Shown: one piece after another, positions 56,893-64,000 of the stretch
How the letters are laid out: each line of letters begins with the position of its first letter
Position numbering within the stretch: the stretch's first letter is position 1
NCBI RefSeq assembly: GCF_021129235.1
Contig: NZ_JAJOMA010000006.1
Location: 197,580-261,579, forward strand
DNA length: 64,000 bases
Direction: 5' to 3'
From: Kineosporia mesophila
Lineage (GTDB): Bacteria; Actinomycetota; Actinomycetes; Actinomycetales; Kineosporiaceae
The notes under the pieces: model-generated
What the model was told of the DNA's origin: nothing
The model's input: the letters and a program-made list of their open reading frames with translations, nothing else
The model's database searches: none
Made by a program: the position numbers and the translations under genes

Positions 56893-57665
56893 CGCTCATC
56901 GAGATGCGCGAGGTCGGCAAGACCTACGGCCCGATCCGGGCTCTCGGGGGTATCAGCCTGAGCGTGCGGGCCGGCGAGGTGACCTGCGTGCTCGGCGACA
57001 ACGGCGCGGGCAAGTCGACCCTGATCAAGATCATGTCCGGGCTGCTCGAGCACACCGAGGGGCAGTTGATGGTGGACGGGGAAGAGCTGGTGTTCTCCTC
57101 GCCCCGGCAGGCCCTGAGCCGCGGCATCGCCACCGTCTACCAGGACCTGGCGGTCGTGCCGCTGATGGAGGTCTGGCGCAACTTCTTCCTCGGCGCCGAG
57201 CTCCGCAGCGGTCGGTTTCCCCTGGCCGGCCTGCGCATCCGGGAGATGCGCCGGATCGCGGACGAGGAACTGCGCAAGATGGGCATCACCGTGAAGGACA
57301 TCAACCAGCCGATCGGCACCCTGTCCGGCGGGCAGCGGCAGTGCGTCGCCATCGCCCGCGCCGTCTACTTCGGGGCCCGGGTGCTGATCCTCGACGAGCC
57401 GACGGCCGCGCTCGGGGTGAAGCAGTCGGGGGTGGTGCTCAAGTACACCGCCGCCGCCCGCGACGCCGGTCTGGGCGTCGTCTTCATCACCCACAACCCG
57501 CATCACGCATACCTGGTGGGCGATCGTTTCCTGGTGCTGAAACGCGGCCGGGTGGAGCTGGACTCACGGCGGGACGAGATCTCGCTGAACGACCTGACCC
57601 AGGAGATGGCGGGTGGCGACGAACTCGACGCGCTGGCCCACGAGCTGCGCCGGACGACGAAGTGA
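56889..57665 (+). CDS. sugar ABC transporter ATP-binding protein, single domain
   Basis: A 258-residue ATPase: Walker A GDNGAGKST, signature LSGGQRQCVAIAR, Walker B VLILDEPTAALG and switch His in FITHN. Ribose-type importers mostly use a fused double ATPase of about 500 residues; this single-domain form is that of FrcA-type fructose importers, where it works as a dimer. ATGA overlap with the permease; GTGA overlap with the next gene. Confidence 0.94.
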   Translation: MTLIEMREVGKTYGPIRALGGISLSVRAGEVTCVLGDNGAGKSTLIKIMSGLLEHTEGQLMVDGEELVFSSPRQALSRGIATVYQDLAVVPLMEVWRNFFLGAELRSGRFPLAGLRIREMRRIADEELRKMGITVKDINQPIGTLSGGQRQCVAIARAVYFGARVLILDEPTAALGVKQSGVVLKYTAAARDAGLGVVFITHNPHHAYLVGDRFLVLKRGRVELDSRRDEISLNDLTQEMAGGDELDALAHELRRTTK

Positions 57666-58834
57666 GCCGGCCCCTGCGGGTGGCTCTGATCGGTTGCGGC
57701 AACATCGCGGTGAACTCGCACCTACCGGCGTTCCTGGCCGATCCCGCGCGCTACCAGGTCGTCGCGGTGGCCGACCCGACCGCCTCGCGACTGGAGATCG
57801 CCCGGGAGGCGGCCGGTCTCGGTCCCGAACAAGCATTCGCAGACCCGTTGCGGGCCATCACCTCGCGCGACGTGGATGTCGTCGACGTCTGTACCCCGCA
57901 GCACCTGCGCCGTGATCTGCTGGTCGCGGCGGCCGAGGCCGGCAAGCACGTGATCTCCGAGAAGCCGCTGGCCTCGATCCCCGCGGACGCGGAGAAGGCT
58001 GTGAAGGCGGCGGAGGCTGCGGGAGTCGTGCTGGGTGTCGTCCACAATTATCTGTTCCTGCCCGAATTCATCGCCGCGCAAAAGATTGTCGACAGTGGCG
58101 AGATCGGTACGGTGCGAGCCGTCACCGTCAACTATCTGGGCGTGCTCGACCTGCCCGGTGCGGGTGGCTACCGGCCCCAGTGGCGGCACGACCCGGCCGC
58201 CGCCGGGGGTGGCGTGCTGATGGACATGCTGCACGCCGTCTACCTGGCCGAACACCTGCTCGGAGCCGAGTTCGTACGGGTCTCCGGGTACGTCGACGCG
58301 GACCTGCCCGGCACCGATTCCGGCGGTGTGGAGACCCTGGCCCTCGCCCGGTTCGAGGCCGATCCCGCCGGCGCCGCGATGGTGAATATGGCCTGGGGCC
58401 ACGGGCCCGGGGGAGTGCAGGTCACGGGCACCCAAGGGCGGCTCATGATTCGCTACGCCGACGACAGCACCCCGCCCTGGGCACCCCTGGCCGGTCTCTC
58501 GGTGACCACGGCCGAAGGAACCCGGCACGAAGACGTGCCCATCGGCGTCCCTTTGCCCGAAAAGATGCCGGTGTCGATCGCCGACGCGCTGGCCGACATC
58601 GCCGACGCGATCAGTCGGGGCCGTCGCCCGGCCGCCGACGGTCGCGCCGCCCTGCACACACTGGCCTGCACCCTGGCGGTTTACACCTCGGCAGCGCTGG
58701 GGCGAACGGTCCAGATCGAGGACGCGGGTGAGCCCGCGGTCTGGTCGGCGGGCGTGGGTGCACTGGCCGGTCTGGACCTACCGGTTCACAGCCCGGTGAC
58801 CCGGGGCCGCCTGTTCCGGGGAAGGTTTGTGTGA
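57662..58834 (+). CDS. Gfo/Idh/MocA-family oxidoreductase
   Basis: A 390-residue NAD(P)-dependent sugar dehydrogenase. The Rossmann start ALIGCGNIAVNSHLPAF, the EKPLA motif with the catalytic-region Lys, and the C-terminal substrate domain are present. Relatives oxidise inositol, glucose or other polyols. As the last gene of the import operon, coupled by overlap, it should act on the imported sugar. Confidence 0.93.
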   Translation: MSRPLRVALIGCGNIAVNSHLPAFLADPARYQVVAVADPTASRLEIAREAAGLGPEQAFADPLRAITSRDVDVVDVCTPQHLRRDLLVAAAEAGKHVISEKPLASIPADAEKAVKAAEAAGVVLGVVHNYLFLPEFIAAQKIVDSGEIGTVRAVTVNYLGVLDLPGAGGYRPQWRHDPAAAGGGVLMDMLHAVYLAEHLLGAEFVRVSGYVDADLPGTDSGGVETLALARFEADPAGAAMVNMAWGHGPGGVQVTGTQGRLMIRYADDSTPPWAPLAGLSVTTAEGTRHEDVPIGVPLPEKMPVSIADALADIADAISRGRRPAADGRAALHTLACTLAVYTSAALGRTVQIEDAGEPAVWSAGVGALAGLDLPVHSPVTRGRLFRGRFV

Positions 58835-58880
58835 TCGCGCCGACCTTCCCCGAACCTCGCGATTTGACCGACCTTTCGGT

Positions 58881-59486
58881 TTAGTGCGCGTAGGCCCGCA
58901 GGAAGGTGTCGACGCCGTCGCGGACGGAGGTCTCGAAGGTCTCGGCGGTGATGCGCAGGGTGCCGAGGGCGGTGAGGCCCGGTAGTTCGGCGTTCACGAG
59001 CACCACGAACTGGCGGGCCGCCTTCACCGGGTCGGCGACCTGGAGGCGCCCGGCGTTGCCCAGCATGGCCAGGCGCCCGGCCAGGGCCTCGTGCATCGGG
59101 CGCACCGCGCGGTTCTGCACCATGTCGAAAATCTCCGGATCACGCCCGATCTCGGCCGTGATCAGGCGATCGAGGAACACCGAGCAAGGGCTGAGGGAGA
59201 AGTCGGCCAGCGCCAGGCCGAGCCGGTAGAGGCCCTCACGCCAGTCGTCGCCGGAACAGTCCAGCTGGCTGATCGCACTGAGCGAGGCCTCGTTCTGCTG
59301 CTGCGCCGAGTCGGCCACCGACTCCCGGAACAATTGCTCCTTGCCGCCGAAATGGCTGTAGACCGTCGGTTTCGAGACGCCGGCGCGAGTGGCGATGGCA
59401 TCGATACTCGCGCGCTCATATCCCTCTTCACCGAAGATCGGTGCCGCTGCATCGAGAATCTCGCGCTTTCTATCCCTCAGTGCCAC
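58881..59486 (-). CDS. TetR-family transcriptional regulator
   Basis: A 201-residue repressor. The N-terminal helix-turn-helix (RASIDAIATRAGVSKPTVYSHFGGKEQLF) and a TetR_C-type ligand domain are clear. It is divergent from an MFS drug exporter and should repress it until a toxic compound binds. Confidence 0.94.
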   Translation of the reverse strand: MALRDRKREILDAAAPIFGEEGYERASIDAIATRAGVSKPTVYSHFGGKEQLFRESVADSAQQQNEASLSAISQLDCSGDDWREGLYRLGLALADFSLSPCSVFLDRLITAEIGRDPEIFDMVQNRAVRPMHEALAGRLAMLGNAGRLQVADPVKAARQFVVLVNAELPGLTALGTLRITAETFETSVRDGVDTFLRAYAH

Positions 59487-59517
59487 GGGGTTGATCCTAC
59501 GACAAACTTCTTCTTTC

Positions 59518-59578
59518 TTGACAGTAACTTAAACCGCACTTGTTAGTTGGTTAAATCAAACCAGTGAGTTTAGTTTGA
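59518..59578 (+). promoter_or_regulatory. promoter and probable TetR operator of the MFS exporter
   Basis: TTGACA (59518-59523) and TGTTAG (59541-59546) are 17 bases apart. Downstream, TCAAAC and GTTTGA form an inverted repeat with an 11-base spacer (59556-59578) just before the MFS start, well placed for repressor binding. Confidence 0.55.
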
Positions 59579-59583
59579 CTGGC

Positions 59584-60981
59584 ATGTCGGTTAATCAAGT
59601 GCAGTGGCCTGCGCTGGCCGCAGTAGCTGCCGCCGCTCTGCTGGCGGTGCTGGACGGCACGGTGGTGGCCGTCGCGCTCAACTCGCTGGCCGGATCCTTC
59701 GAGGTGCGCCTCGACCAGGTGGTGTGGGTGACGATCGGCTACCTGCTCGCCGTCGCGGCCGTGTTGCCGGTGCTCGGTTACCTGACCGCGAGGTTCGGGG
59801 CCCGGGTGGTGTTCGTGGCCGGACTGCTGATCTTCCTGGCCGGTTCCGGACTTACGGCGCTGGCCGGGTCGGTGCCGGCGCTGATCGGGTTCCGGGTGAT
59901 CCAGGGGGTGGGTGGCGGCCTGATCGAGCCGACGGCCATGACCCTAGCCGCCGGGCTGGCGCCGACGCGGCAACTGGGCCGTGTCATGGGGGTGATGTCG
60001 ATGATCATCAACGTGGCCCCGGTGCTCGGCCCGCTCGTCGGCGGCCTGCTGCTGCAGACCGGCCACTGGCAGTGGATCTTTCTGGTCAACTTGCCCCTGG
60101 GCGCTCTGGTGCTGATGGCCGTCCTCAGCGCCACCCGGGAAAGCGGTGCCACCCGGGAAAGTAGCGCCGTCGCCCAGGCATCCGTCCCGAAGGCCGACGG
60201 CCCCGGTCTGCTGCTGCTGACCGTGGGGTTCGTCGGGCTGCTCTTCGCCCTCAACCGCTCCGGTGAGGGTGGCGTGAGCCCGCCGGTCGTGCTGGCGGGC
60301 GTTCTCGGGGCTCTCCTGCTGGCCGCCTACGTGCCGTACGCAGCCCGCATGAGTCGTGAGGGACGTCCACCCGCTCTGGATCTGCGTCTGCTGGCCCGAC
60401 CCGGGTTCGGGGCGGGCATGGGGGTGATGGGACTGGTCGGTCTGGTCATGTTCGCCCAGCTCACGGCCCTGCCACTGTTCGCCGCGCAGCACTTTGGACT
60501 GATCGGTCTGGAGCAGGGCGTGCTGGTCAGCGCGCTCGGTCTAGGCCTTCTGGTCTCGATGAGCGCAGGCGGACGGCTGAGTGACAACGTCGGGGCCAGG
60601 CCCTTGGTCATGGGCGGGGCGGCGGTCACCTTCACCGCGGTGCTGGTCTTCGTCGCGACGCACGATGACTGGCCCCTGGGTGCTCTTTACGCCCTGTTCG
60701 TGTTCGTGGGACTGGGCTTCGGCGCCACGGCGGCACCGACGGTGGCCGGGGCGTTCCGGCTCCTGCGGCCGGGGGAGCAGGCCGCGGGCAGCACCGCACT
60801 GTTCATGACCGTGCAGTTCGGGGCATCGGTCGGGGTGACGCTGCTGGGACTGCTTCAGGCGGTCACCCAGAACTGGGTGACGTGGTTGTTTCTGGTGATA
60901 GCGGGAGTCCAGGTGATCGTATTCGGTCTGGGCTCTCAGCTTTTGACCAGAGGGCAGCTACCGCACTTCTCCTCGCCCTGA
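59584..60981 (+). CDS. MFS multidrug exporter, DHA2 (EmrB/QacA) type
   Basis: A 465-residue, 14-helix proton antiporter. It has the family pattern LDGTVVAVALNSLAGSF in helix 1 and VIQGVGGGLIEPTAMTLAAGL in motif C/A position. ATG 59584 is chosen; TTG 59575 is in frame. It is paired with the divergent TetR gene. Its 3' end overlaps the convergent FhuF-like gene by 46 bases. It might also serve the neighbouring siderophore locus as exporter. Confidence 0.93.
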   Translation: MSVNQVQWPALAAVAAAALLAVLDGTVVAVALNSLAGSFEVRLDQVVWVTIGYLLAVAAVLPVLGYLTARFGARVVFVAGLLIFLAGSGLTALAGSVPALIGFRVIQGVGGGLIEPTAMTLAAGLAPTRQLGRVMGVMSMIINVAPVLGPLVGGLLLQTGHWQWIFLVNLPLGALVLMAVLSATRESGATRESSAVAQASVPKADGPGLLLLTVGFVGLLFALNRSGEGGVSPPVVLAGVLGALLLAAYVPYAARMSREGRPPALDLRLLARPGFGAGMGVMGLVGLVMFAQLTALPLFAAQHFGLIGLEQGVLVSALGLGLLVSMSAGGRLSDNVGARPLVMGGAAVTFTAVLVFVATHDDWPLGALYALFVFVGLGFGATAAPTVAGAFRLLRPGEQAAGSTALFMTVQFGASVGVTLLGLLQAVTQNWVTWLFLVIAGVQVIVFGLGSQLLTRGQLPHFSSP

Positions 60982-61715
60982 CGGTAGAAGAGGCAGCACA
61001 TGCCCCGCACCGGGTCGAGTATCTGCTGCCCAGGACCATTCTCGGCGATACGCACAGTGCCGCGCCGGCGGATCGGCGCTCCCTCGGCCACCAGGGCATC
61101 GAGAAAGAGCTGCCCGGCTGCCCGGCCGGCCTCCTGGCTGCCCCCGGTCAGCAGCGGGCTCTTGGTGGTGGGACCGAGCACGGAGTCGGCGACCTGGTTC
61201 CACATGGCGACCGTGCCGTACCGGATGCTCGTGTGGATCTGCTCGATCAGCGGGGCCAGGGTGGCGTGGGCGCCCCGGGCGGCCCAGACGACGAGCGCCG
61301 CCAGGTCTTCGACGACCTCGACGCCCGGGATGCCGGCCAGTGGGTCGTCGGGCAGGACGGCGAAGCGGTCGGAGCGGATGGCGATCTGCTCGACGAGCCC
61401 GTCCTCGTCGAGGCGCAGCATCAGGGAGTCGGGCCCGACGTCGTAGGCCTGGCCGGTGGTGGCGATCGCGATGCCGAGACGCCCGGCCACCGCATAGCCC
61501 AGGCTCCCGATCAGGCGCGCACCGACGACGGCAGGGCCGTGCTCGTGATGCGGGCCGTCCGACGTCAGCATGGCCTCGATCACCTCACGCGGTGTGAACC
61601 ACGAGCCACTCTGCGGGACGCGGGAGTAGTGCTCAGCCGCGTACGAGTGGGGGCTGTGGGGGTCGAGGGTGCGGAGGCGCTCAGCGAGCAACGCCACTGG
61701 GTTGACACTGATCAC
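60936..61715 (-). CDS. FhuF-like ferric-siderophore reductase
   Basis: A 259-residue protein whose C-terminus carries the [2Fe-2S] motif CC-x10-C-x2-C (GMCCLFYRQGEEKCGSC) of FhuF-type reductases, which free iron from imported siderophores. GTG 61715 follows GGTGGG; the frame extends to TTG 61772 without a site. An iron box lies upstream at 61820-61838, so it is probably induced by iron shortage together with the divergent siderophore genes. Confidence 0.88.
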   Translation of the reverse strand: MISVNPVALLAERLRTLDPHSPHSYAAEHYSRVPQSGSWFTPREVIEAMLTSDGPHHEHGPAVVGARLIGSLGYAVAGRLGIAIATTGQAYDVGPDSLMLRLDEDGLVEQIAIRSDRFAVLPDDPLAGIPGVEVVEDLAALVVWAARGAHATLAPLIEQIHTSIRYGTVAMWNQVADSVLGPTTKSPLLTGGSQEAGRAAGQLFLDALVAEGAPIRRRGTVRIAENGPGQQILDPVRGMCCLFYRQGEEKCGSCPLVKS

Positions 61716-61819
61716 AGTATGTGACCCACCAGTAGGTCGGGGGAGCATGCCGACGGCATGATGAACTGCCAAGACGACACCTCCTCCGAACTACCCGGCG
61801 TAACTGCGTGCAGCCACTA

Positions 61820-61838
61820 TAAGGTAAGGCTTGCCTTA
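61820..61838. promoter_or_regulatory. IdeR/DmdR-type iron box
   Basis: TAAGGTAAGGCTTGCCTTA matches the actinobacterial iron-box pattern (TTAGGTTAGGCTAACCTAA type) over most positions and is nearly symmetric. It lies between fhuF-like and ATP-grasp genes and could repress both when iron is plentiful. The rest of 61716-62046 has no gene. Confidence 0.8.
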
Positions 61839-62046
61839 ATCTTGTACGGGTGCAGGTCGTTTCTGGGGGTTCTTCAGCGGTGTTACGTCATGTATCCAGC
61901 AGGTACCTGTCGGAGACCGGTGCCTCGTTCTTGAGGGCCGGGTCTGGTGACATTGCGTTATGTCAGGACAGCCGGGTGCTGTGGAGTCGCCGCCGGGGTT
62001 CTCCAGAACTTCCCGGGGTGCCTGAGGCCGTGCTGGAGTGATCCAC

Positions 62047-63240
62047 ATGGCTGTGGTTCTTCTCGCCCGTAATCCCACCGATTCCGTGACCCGCGGGCTG
62101 CTTCCGGCCGCTCACGATCTGGGGCTCCCGGTGCGGGTGCTGACCGACGACCCGCAGGCGCATCGCGACGCCTACGCCGAGCTCGGCGACCGTCTGGGTC
62201 ACCCCCAAGTGATCGGTTGCGACGTCCGCGACGTCCGCTCGGTGCTGGCCACGATCGAGGCCACCGGCAGACCCCTCGGGGTGGTCAGCAACAGTGATCA
62301 TCTACAGGTCCAGACCGCTCTGGTCGCGCACTACCTGGAGCTGCCGGGCAAGGACTGGCGCTCGGCCCAGCGCGCCCGCGACAAGGGGCTGATGCGGGCA
62401 AGACTGCGGTCGGCCGGGCTGGACGACACGTACTGCCACCGTCTTGTGTCGAAAAGCCCACTCCCGGAAGAAGTTTCTTTCCCGGTAGTGCTCAAACCCG
62501 CAGAAGGCGTCGCCAGCGAAGACGTCGTGATGGTTCGCGACCGGGCCGAACTGGTGAGCCGGGTCGAGGAGGTGCGGCGCCGGCGCGACGGTGACCTGCT
62601 GCTGGAGGGACTGCTCGAGGGTCCGCTGCACACACTCGAGACCTTCGGCGACGGCGAGCGCCTGCGGGTGCTCGGTGGGTGGCAGACCCGGGTGTCGCCC
62701 CCGCCGTACTTCATCGAGGAGCGCCTGACCTGGAATCCCGCTCCCGACCCGGCGGTGGTGAAGGTCGTGCTCGGGCAGCTCGACCGGCTCGGTGCGGGTT
62801 TCGGGGCCTGCCACACGGAGTTCGTCGTCACCGGCGACGGGCCCCGGATCGTCGAGGTCAACGACCGGCTGATCGGCGACCACTGCGATTTCGCCATGGC
62901 CCGGCTGACCGGGGAGCCGCTGTTCCACGACCTGTTCCGGCTGCTGATCGGTGAGCCGCTGAAAGAGCCTCCGGGGCAATCGGTCCGGAGGGCAGGAGTG
63001 GTGCACTGGGTGCTGGTGGACAGCGACGGCGTGCTGCGGTCGGCCCCGGGTGGATTCGCCGAGCAGCGGGGTGAGTACCGCCTGGACTACCGGCCGATGA
63101 AAGAGCTGGGCAGTGCGGTGCGGGTGACCGGTACGAATCGCGATTACCTCGGTTCGGTCACTGTCACCGGGCCCGATCCGGACGGGGTGGAGGCCGTGAC
63201 CGGTGAATTCCTGGCCGGTGGGCACTGGGTGATCGGATGA
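62047..63240 (+). CDS. ATP-grasp ligase of a siderophore locus
   Basis: A 397-residue ATP-grasp enzyme. It has an N-terminal preATP-grasp part (AVVLLARNPTDSVTRGLLPA), the ATP-binding Lys in FPVVLKPAEGVASEDV, and metal-binding GACHTEFVVTGDGPRIVEVNDRLIGD. ATP-grasp ligases join a carboxylate to an amine. It overlaps the IucA/IucC gene by ATGA, an arrangement like PvsA-PvsB of vibrioferrin synthesis. GGAG precedes ATG 62047; GTG 62038 is also in frame. Confidence 0.87.
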   Translation: MAVVLLARNPTDSVTRGLLPAAHDLGLPVRVLTDDPQAHRDAYAELGDRLGHPQVIGCDVRDVRSVLATIEATGRPLGVVSNSDHLQVQTALVAHYLELPGKDWRSAQRARDKGLMRARLRSAGLDDTYCHRLVSKSPLPEEVSFPVVLKPAEGVASEDVVMVRDRAELVSRVEEVRRRRDGDLLLEGLLEGPLHTLETFGDGERLRVLGGWQTRVSPPPYFIEERLTWNPAPDPAVVKVVLGQLDRLGAGFGACHTEFVVTGDGPRIVEVNDRLIGDHCDFAMARLTGEPLFHDLFRLLIGEPLKEPPGQSVRRAGVVHWVLVDSDGVLRSAPGGFAEQRGEYRLDYRPMKELGSAVRVTGTNRDYLGSVTVTGPDPDGVEAVTGEFLAGGHWVIG

Positions 63241-64000
63241 GGGCCGGTCGTCGTCCGGCCCCGGCGCCGGTGCCCGGGTGGGAACGTGACCTGATTCTGC
63301 GTCTGGGCACGGCTCTTCTGCGGGAAGACGTCGCGGCCCTGCGCACCCGGGGGCAGCTCCTGCCTGCGGCGGAGGCGAGGGTGGCCGGGCGGCGGCAGGA
63401 GCTGCGGTCGTCGATCGGCTGGACGCCCCGGGTCGAGGCCCGGGAGCGGAACGCCGATCTGTGGCTGGCCCTGAACGGTCTGCGGATGCCGGTGCGGGTG
63501 GGCTCGCCGTCGCGGGGTGACCTGGTCAGCGACCTGGTGATGCGTGAACCCCGGGTGATCCGGGTGAGCCCGACCGCTCGTATCGAGGCGACCCGGCTGA
63601 GCGCGGTGGTGCACGTGCTGGAGTCCGAGCTGCTCGACGGCGTGGCCCCGGCGCTGGAGGCCGAGTACCGCACCGGGTTCCGGGCCCTGCTGGCCGAGGC
63701 CCGGGCGGCGGCCGCGGCGGCCCAGGTGCGGCGTCAGCATCGGCCCGAGGTGATGGGCCGGTTGCGCGTGGCCTGGGCCGGGCTGGCCGGTGAGGACAAC
63801 GTGATGGCCGTGCCCGCCGCCGACGACGCAACGGTGGACGAGGCCACCGCCCGGGCCTGGGAGATCACCGAGTCCTTGGCCGCCCACCGCGACCATCCGA
63901 TCTACCCGCTCTCGGTGGCCCGCGTCGGCCTGCGCCGGGCCGACCTGCGGCGCTGGGCCCCCGAGCACGCACCCCGCTTCGGTCTGCGCTGGGTCAGCGT
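63237..64000 (+). CDS. IucA/IucC-type NIS siderophore synthetase, 3' end missing
   Basis: The frame runs from ATG 63237 through the window edge, giving the first 254 residues. HPIYPLSVARVGLRRADLRR, then WAPEHAPRF near the right edge, is the conserved HPxHPxxKxRxG segment of IucA/IucC synthetases, which couple citrate or a derivative to amines or alcohols with ATP. The N-terminal region is Ala/Arg-rich. It is coupled to the ATP-grasp gene by ATGA. Confidence 0.8.
   Translation, partial: MRAGRRPAPAPVPGWERDLILRLGTALLREDVAALRTRGQLLPAAEARVAGRRQELRSSIGWTPRVEARERNADLWLALNGLRMPVRVGSPSRGDLVSDLVMREPRVIRVSPTARIEATRLSAVVHVLESELLDGVAPALEAEYRTGFRALLAEARAAAAAAQVRRQHRPEVMGRLRVAWAGLAGEDNVMAVPAADDATVDEATARAWEITESLAAHRDHPIYPLSVARVGLRRADLRRWAPEHAPRFGLRWVS

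Overview
The window is high-GC actinobacterial chromosome with strong G/C preference at third codon positions. Gene order from ino1-padR through a class A penicillin-binding protein, a GT87-like membrane protein, rpsF-ssb-rpsR-rplI and dnaB matches the block known from Mycobacterium and Streptomyces. Together with the lycopene cyclase and a DnaB intein, this suggests a Kineosporiaceae-like organism (Kineosporia or Kineococcus type). That placement is inference; there is no rRNA gene here to confirm it.

Layout. 1-4250: end of an FHA protein, an MFS transporter, a small membrane protein, and the padR-ino1 pair. 4625-11208: cell-wall synthase, membrane glycosyltransferase-like protein, and the rpsF-ssb-rpsR-rplI operon ending in a clear terminator. 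11308-15901: small conserved protein, MATE exporter, and dnaB, which carries a 402-residue intein in its P-loop. 15902-22250: an island of lower GC with three decayed transposase genes (IS630, ISAs1 and IS3 types) and an intact five-gene cassette coding for a small secreted protein, a lipoprotein, a membrane-fusion protein with a peptidoglycan-binding domain, an ABC ATPase and an FtsX/MacB-type permease. 22596-28770: an APH-type kinase, ileS behind a T-box leader, and a non-standard gltX. 28816-36340: DksA/TraR zinc protein, patatin, flavin-binding protein, FAD oxidase, ogt, pxpA and lycopene cyclase. 36491-42405: secreted TAP-like hydrolase, copper module copA-copZ-csoR, XRE regulator and a broken SDR gene. 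42469-52799: purB, cupin, YhgE-like protein, the moxR-DUF58-transglutaminase cluster and a second-type murF. 52851-58834: MBL hydrolase, and a GntR-controlled sugar ABC importer with an oxidoreductase. 58881-64000: TetR/MFS drug exporter pair, then an iron-regulated locus with a FhuF-like reductase, an IdeR/DmdR-type iron box, an ATP-grasp ligase and the start of an IucA/IucC siderophore synthetase, cut by the window edge.

How genes work together. The cell-wall synthase, MurF-like ligase and TgpA-like cluster concern the envelope. The ribosomal and SSB operon plus dnaB is the conserved information-processing core. The copper, iron and sugar loci are each small regulated modules with recognisable operators.

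The best candidates for new biology are the five-gene export cassette on the island, the class 3 DnaB intein with two embedded four-cysteine clusters, a perfect 54-bp palindrome upstream of the DksA-like gene, and the vibrioferrin-like siderophore locus at the right edge. No tRNA, rRNA or CRISPR array was seen.
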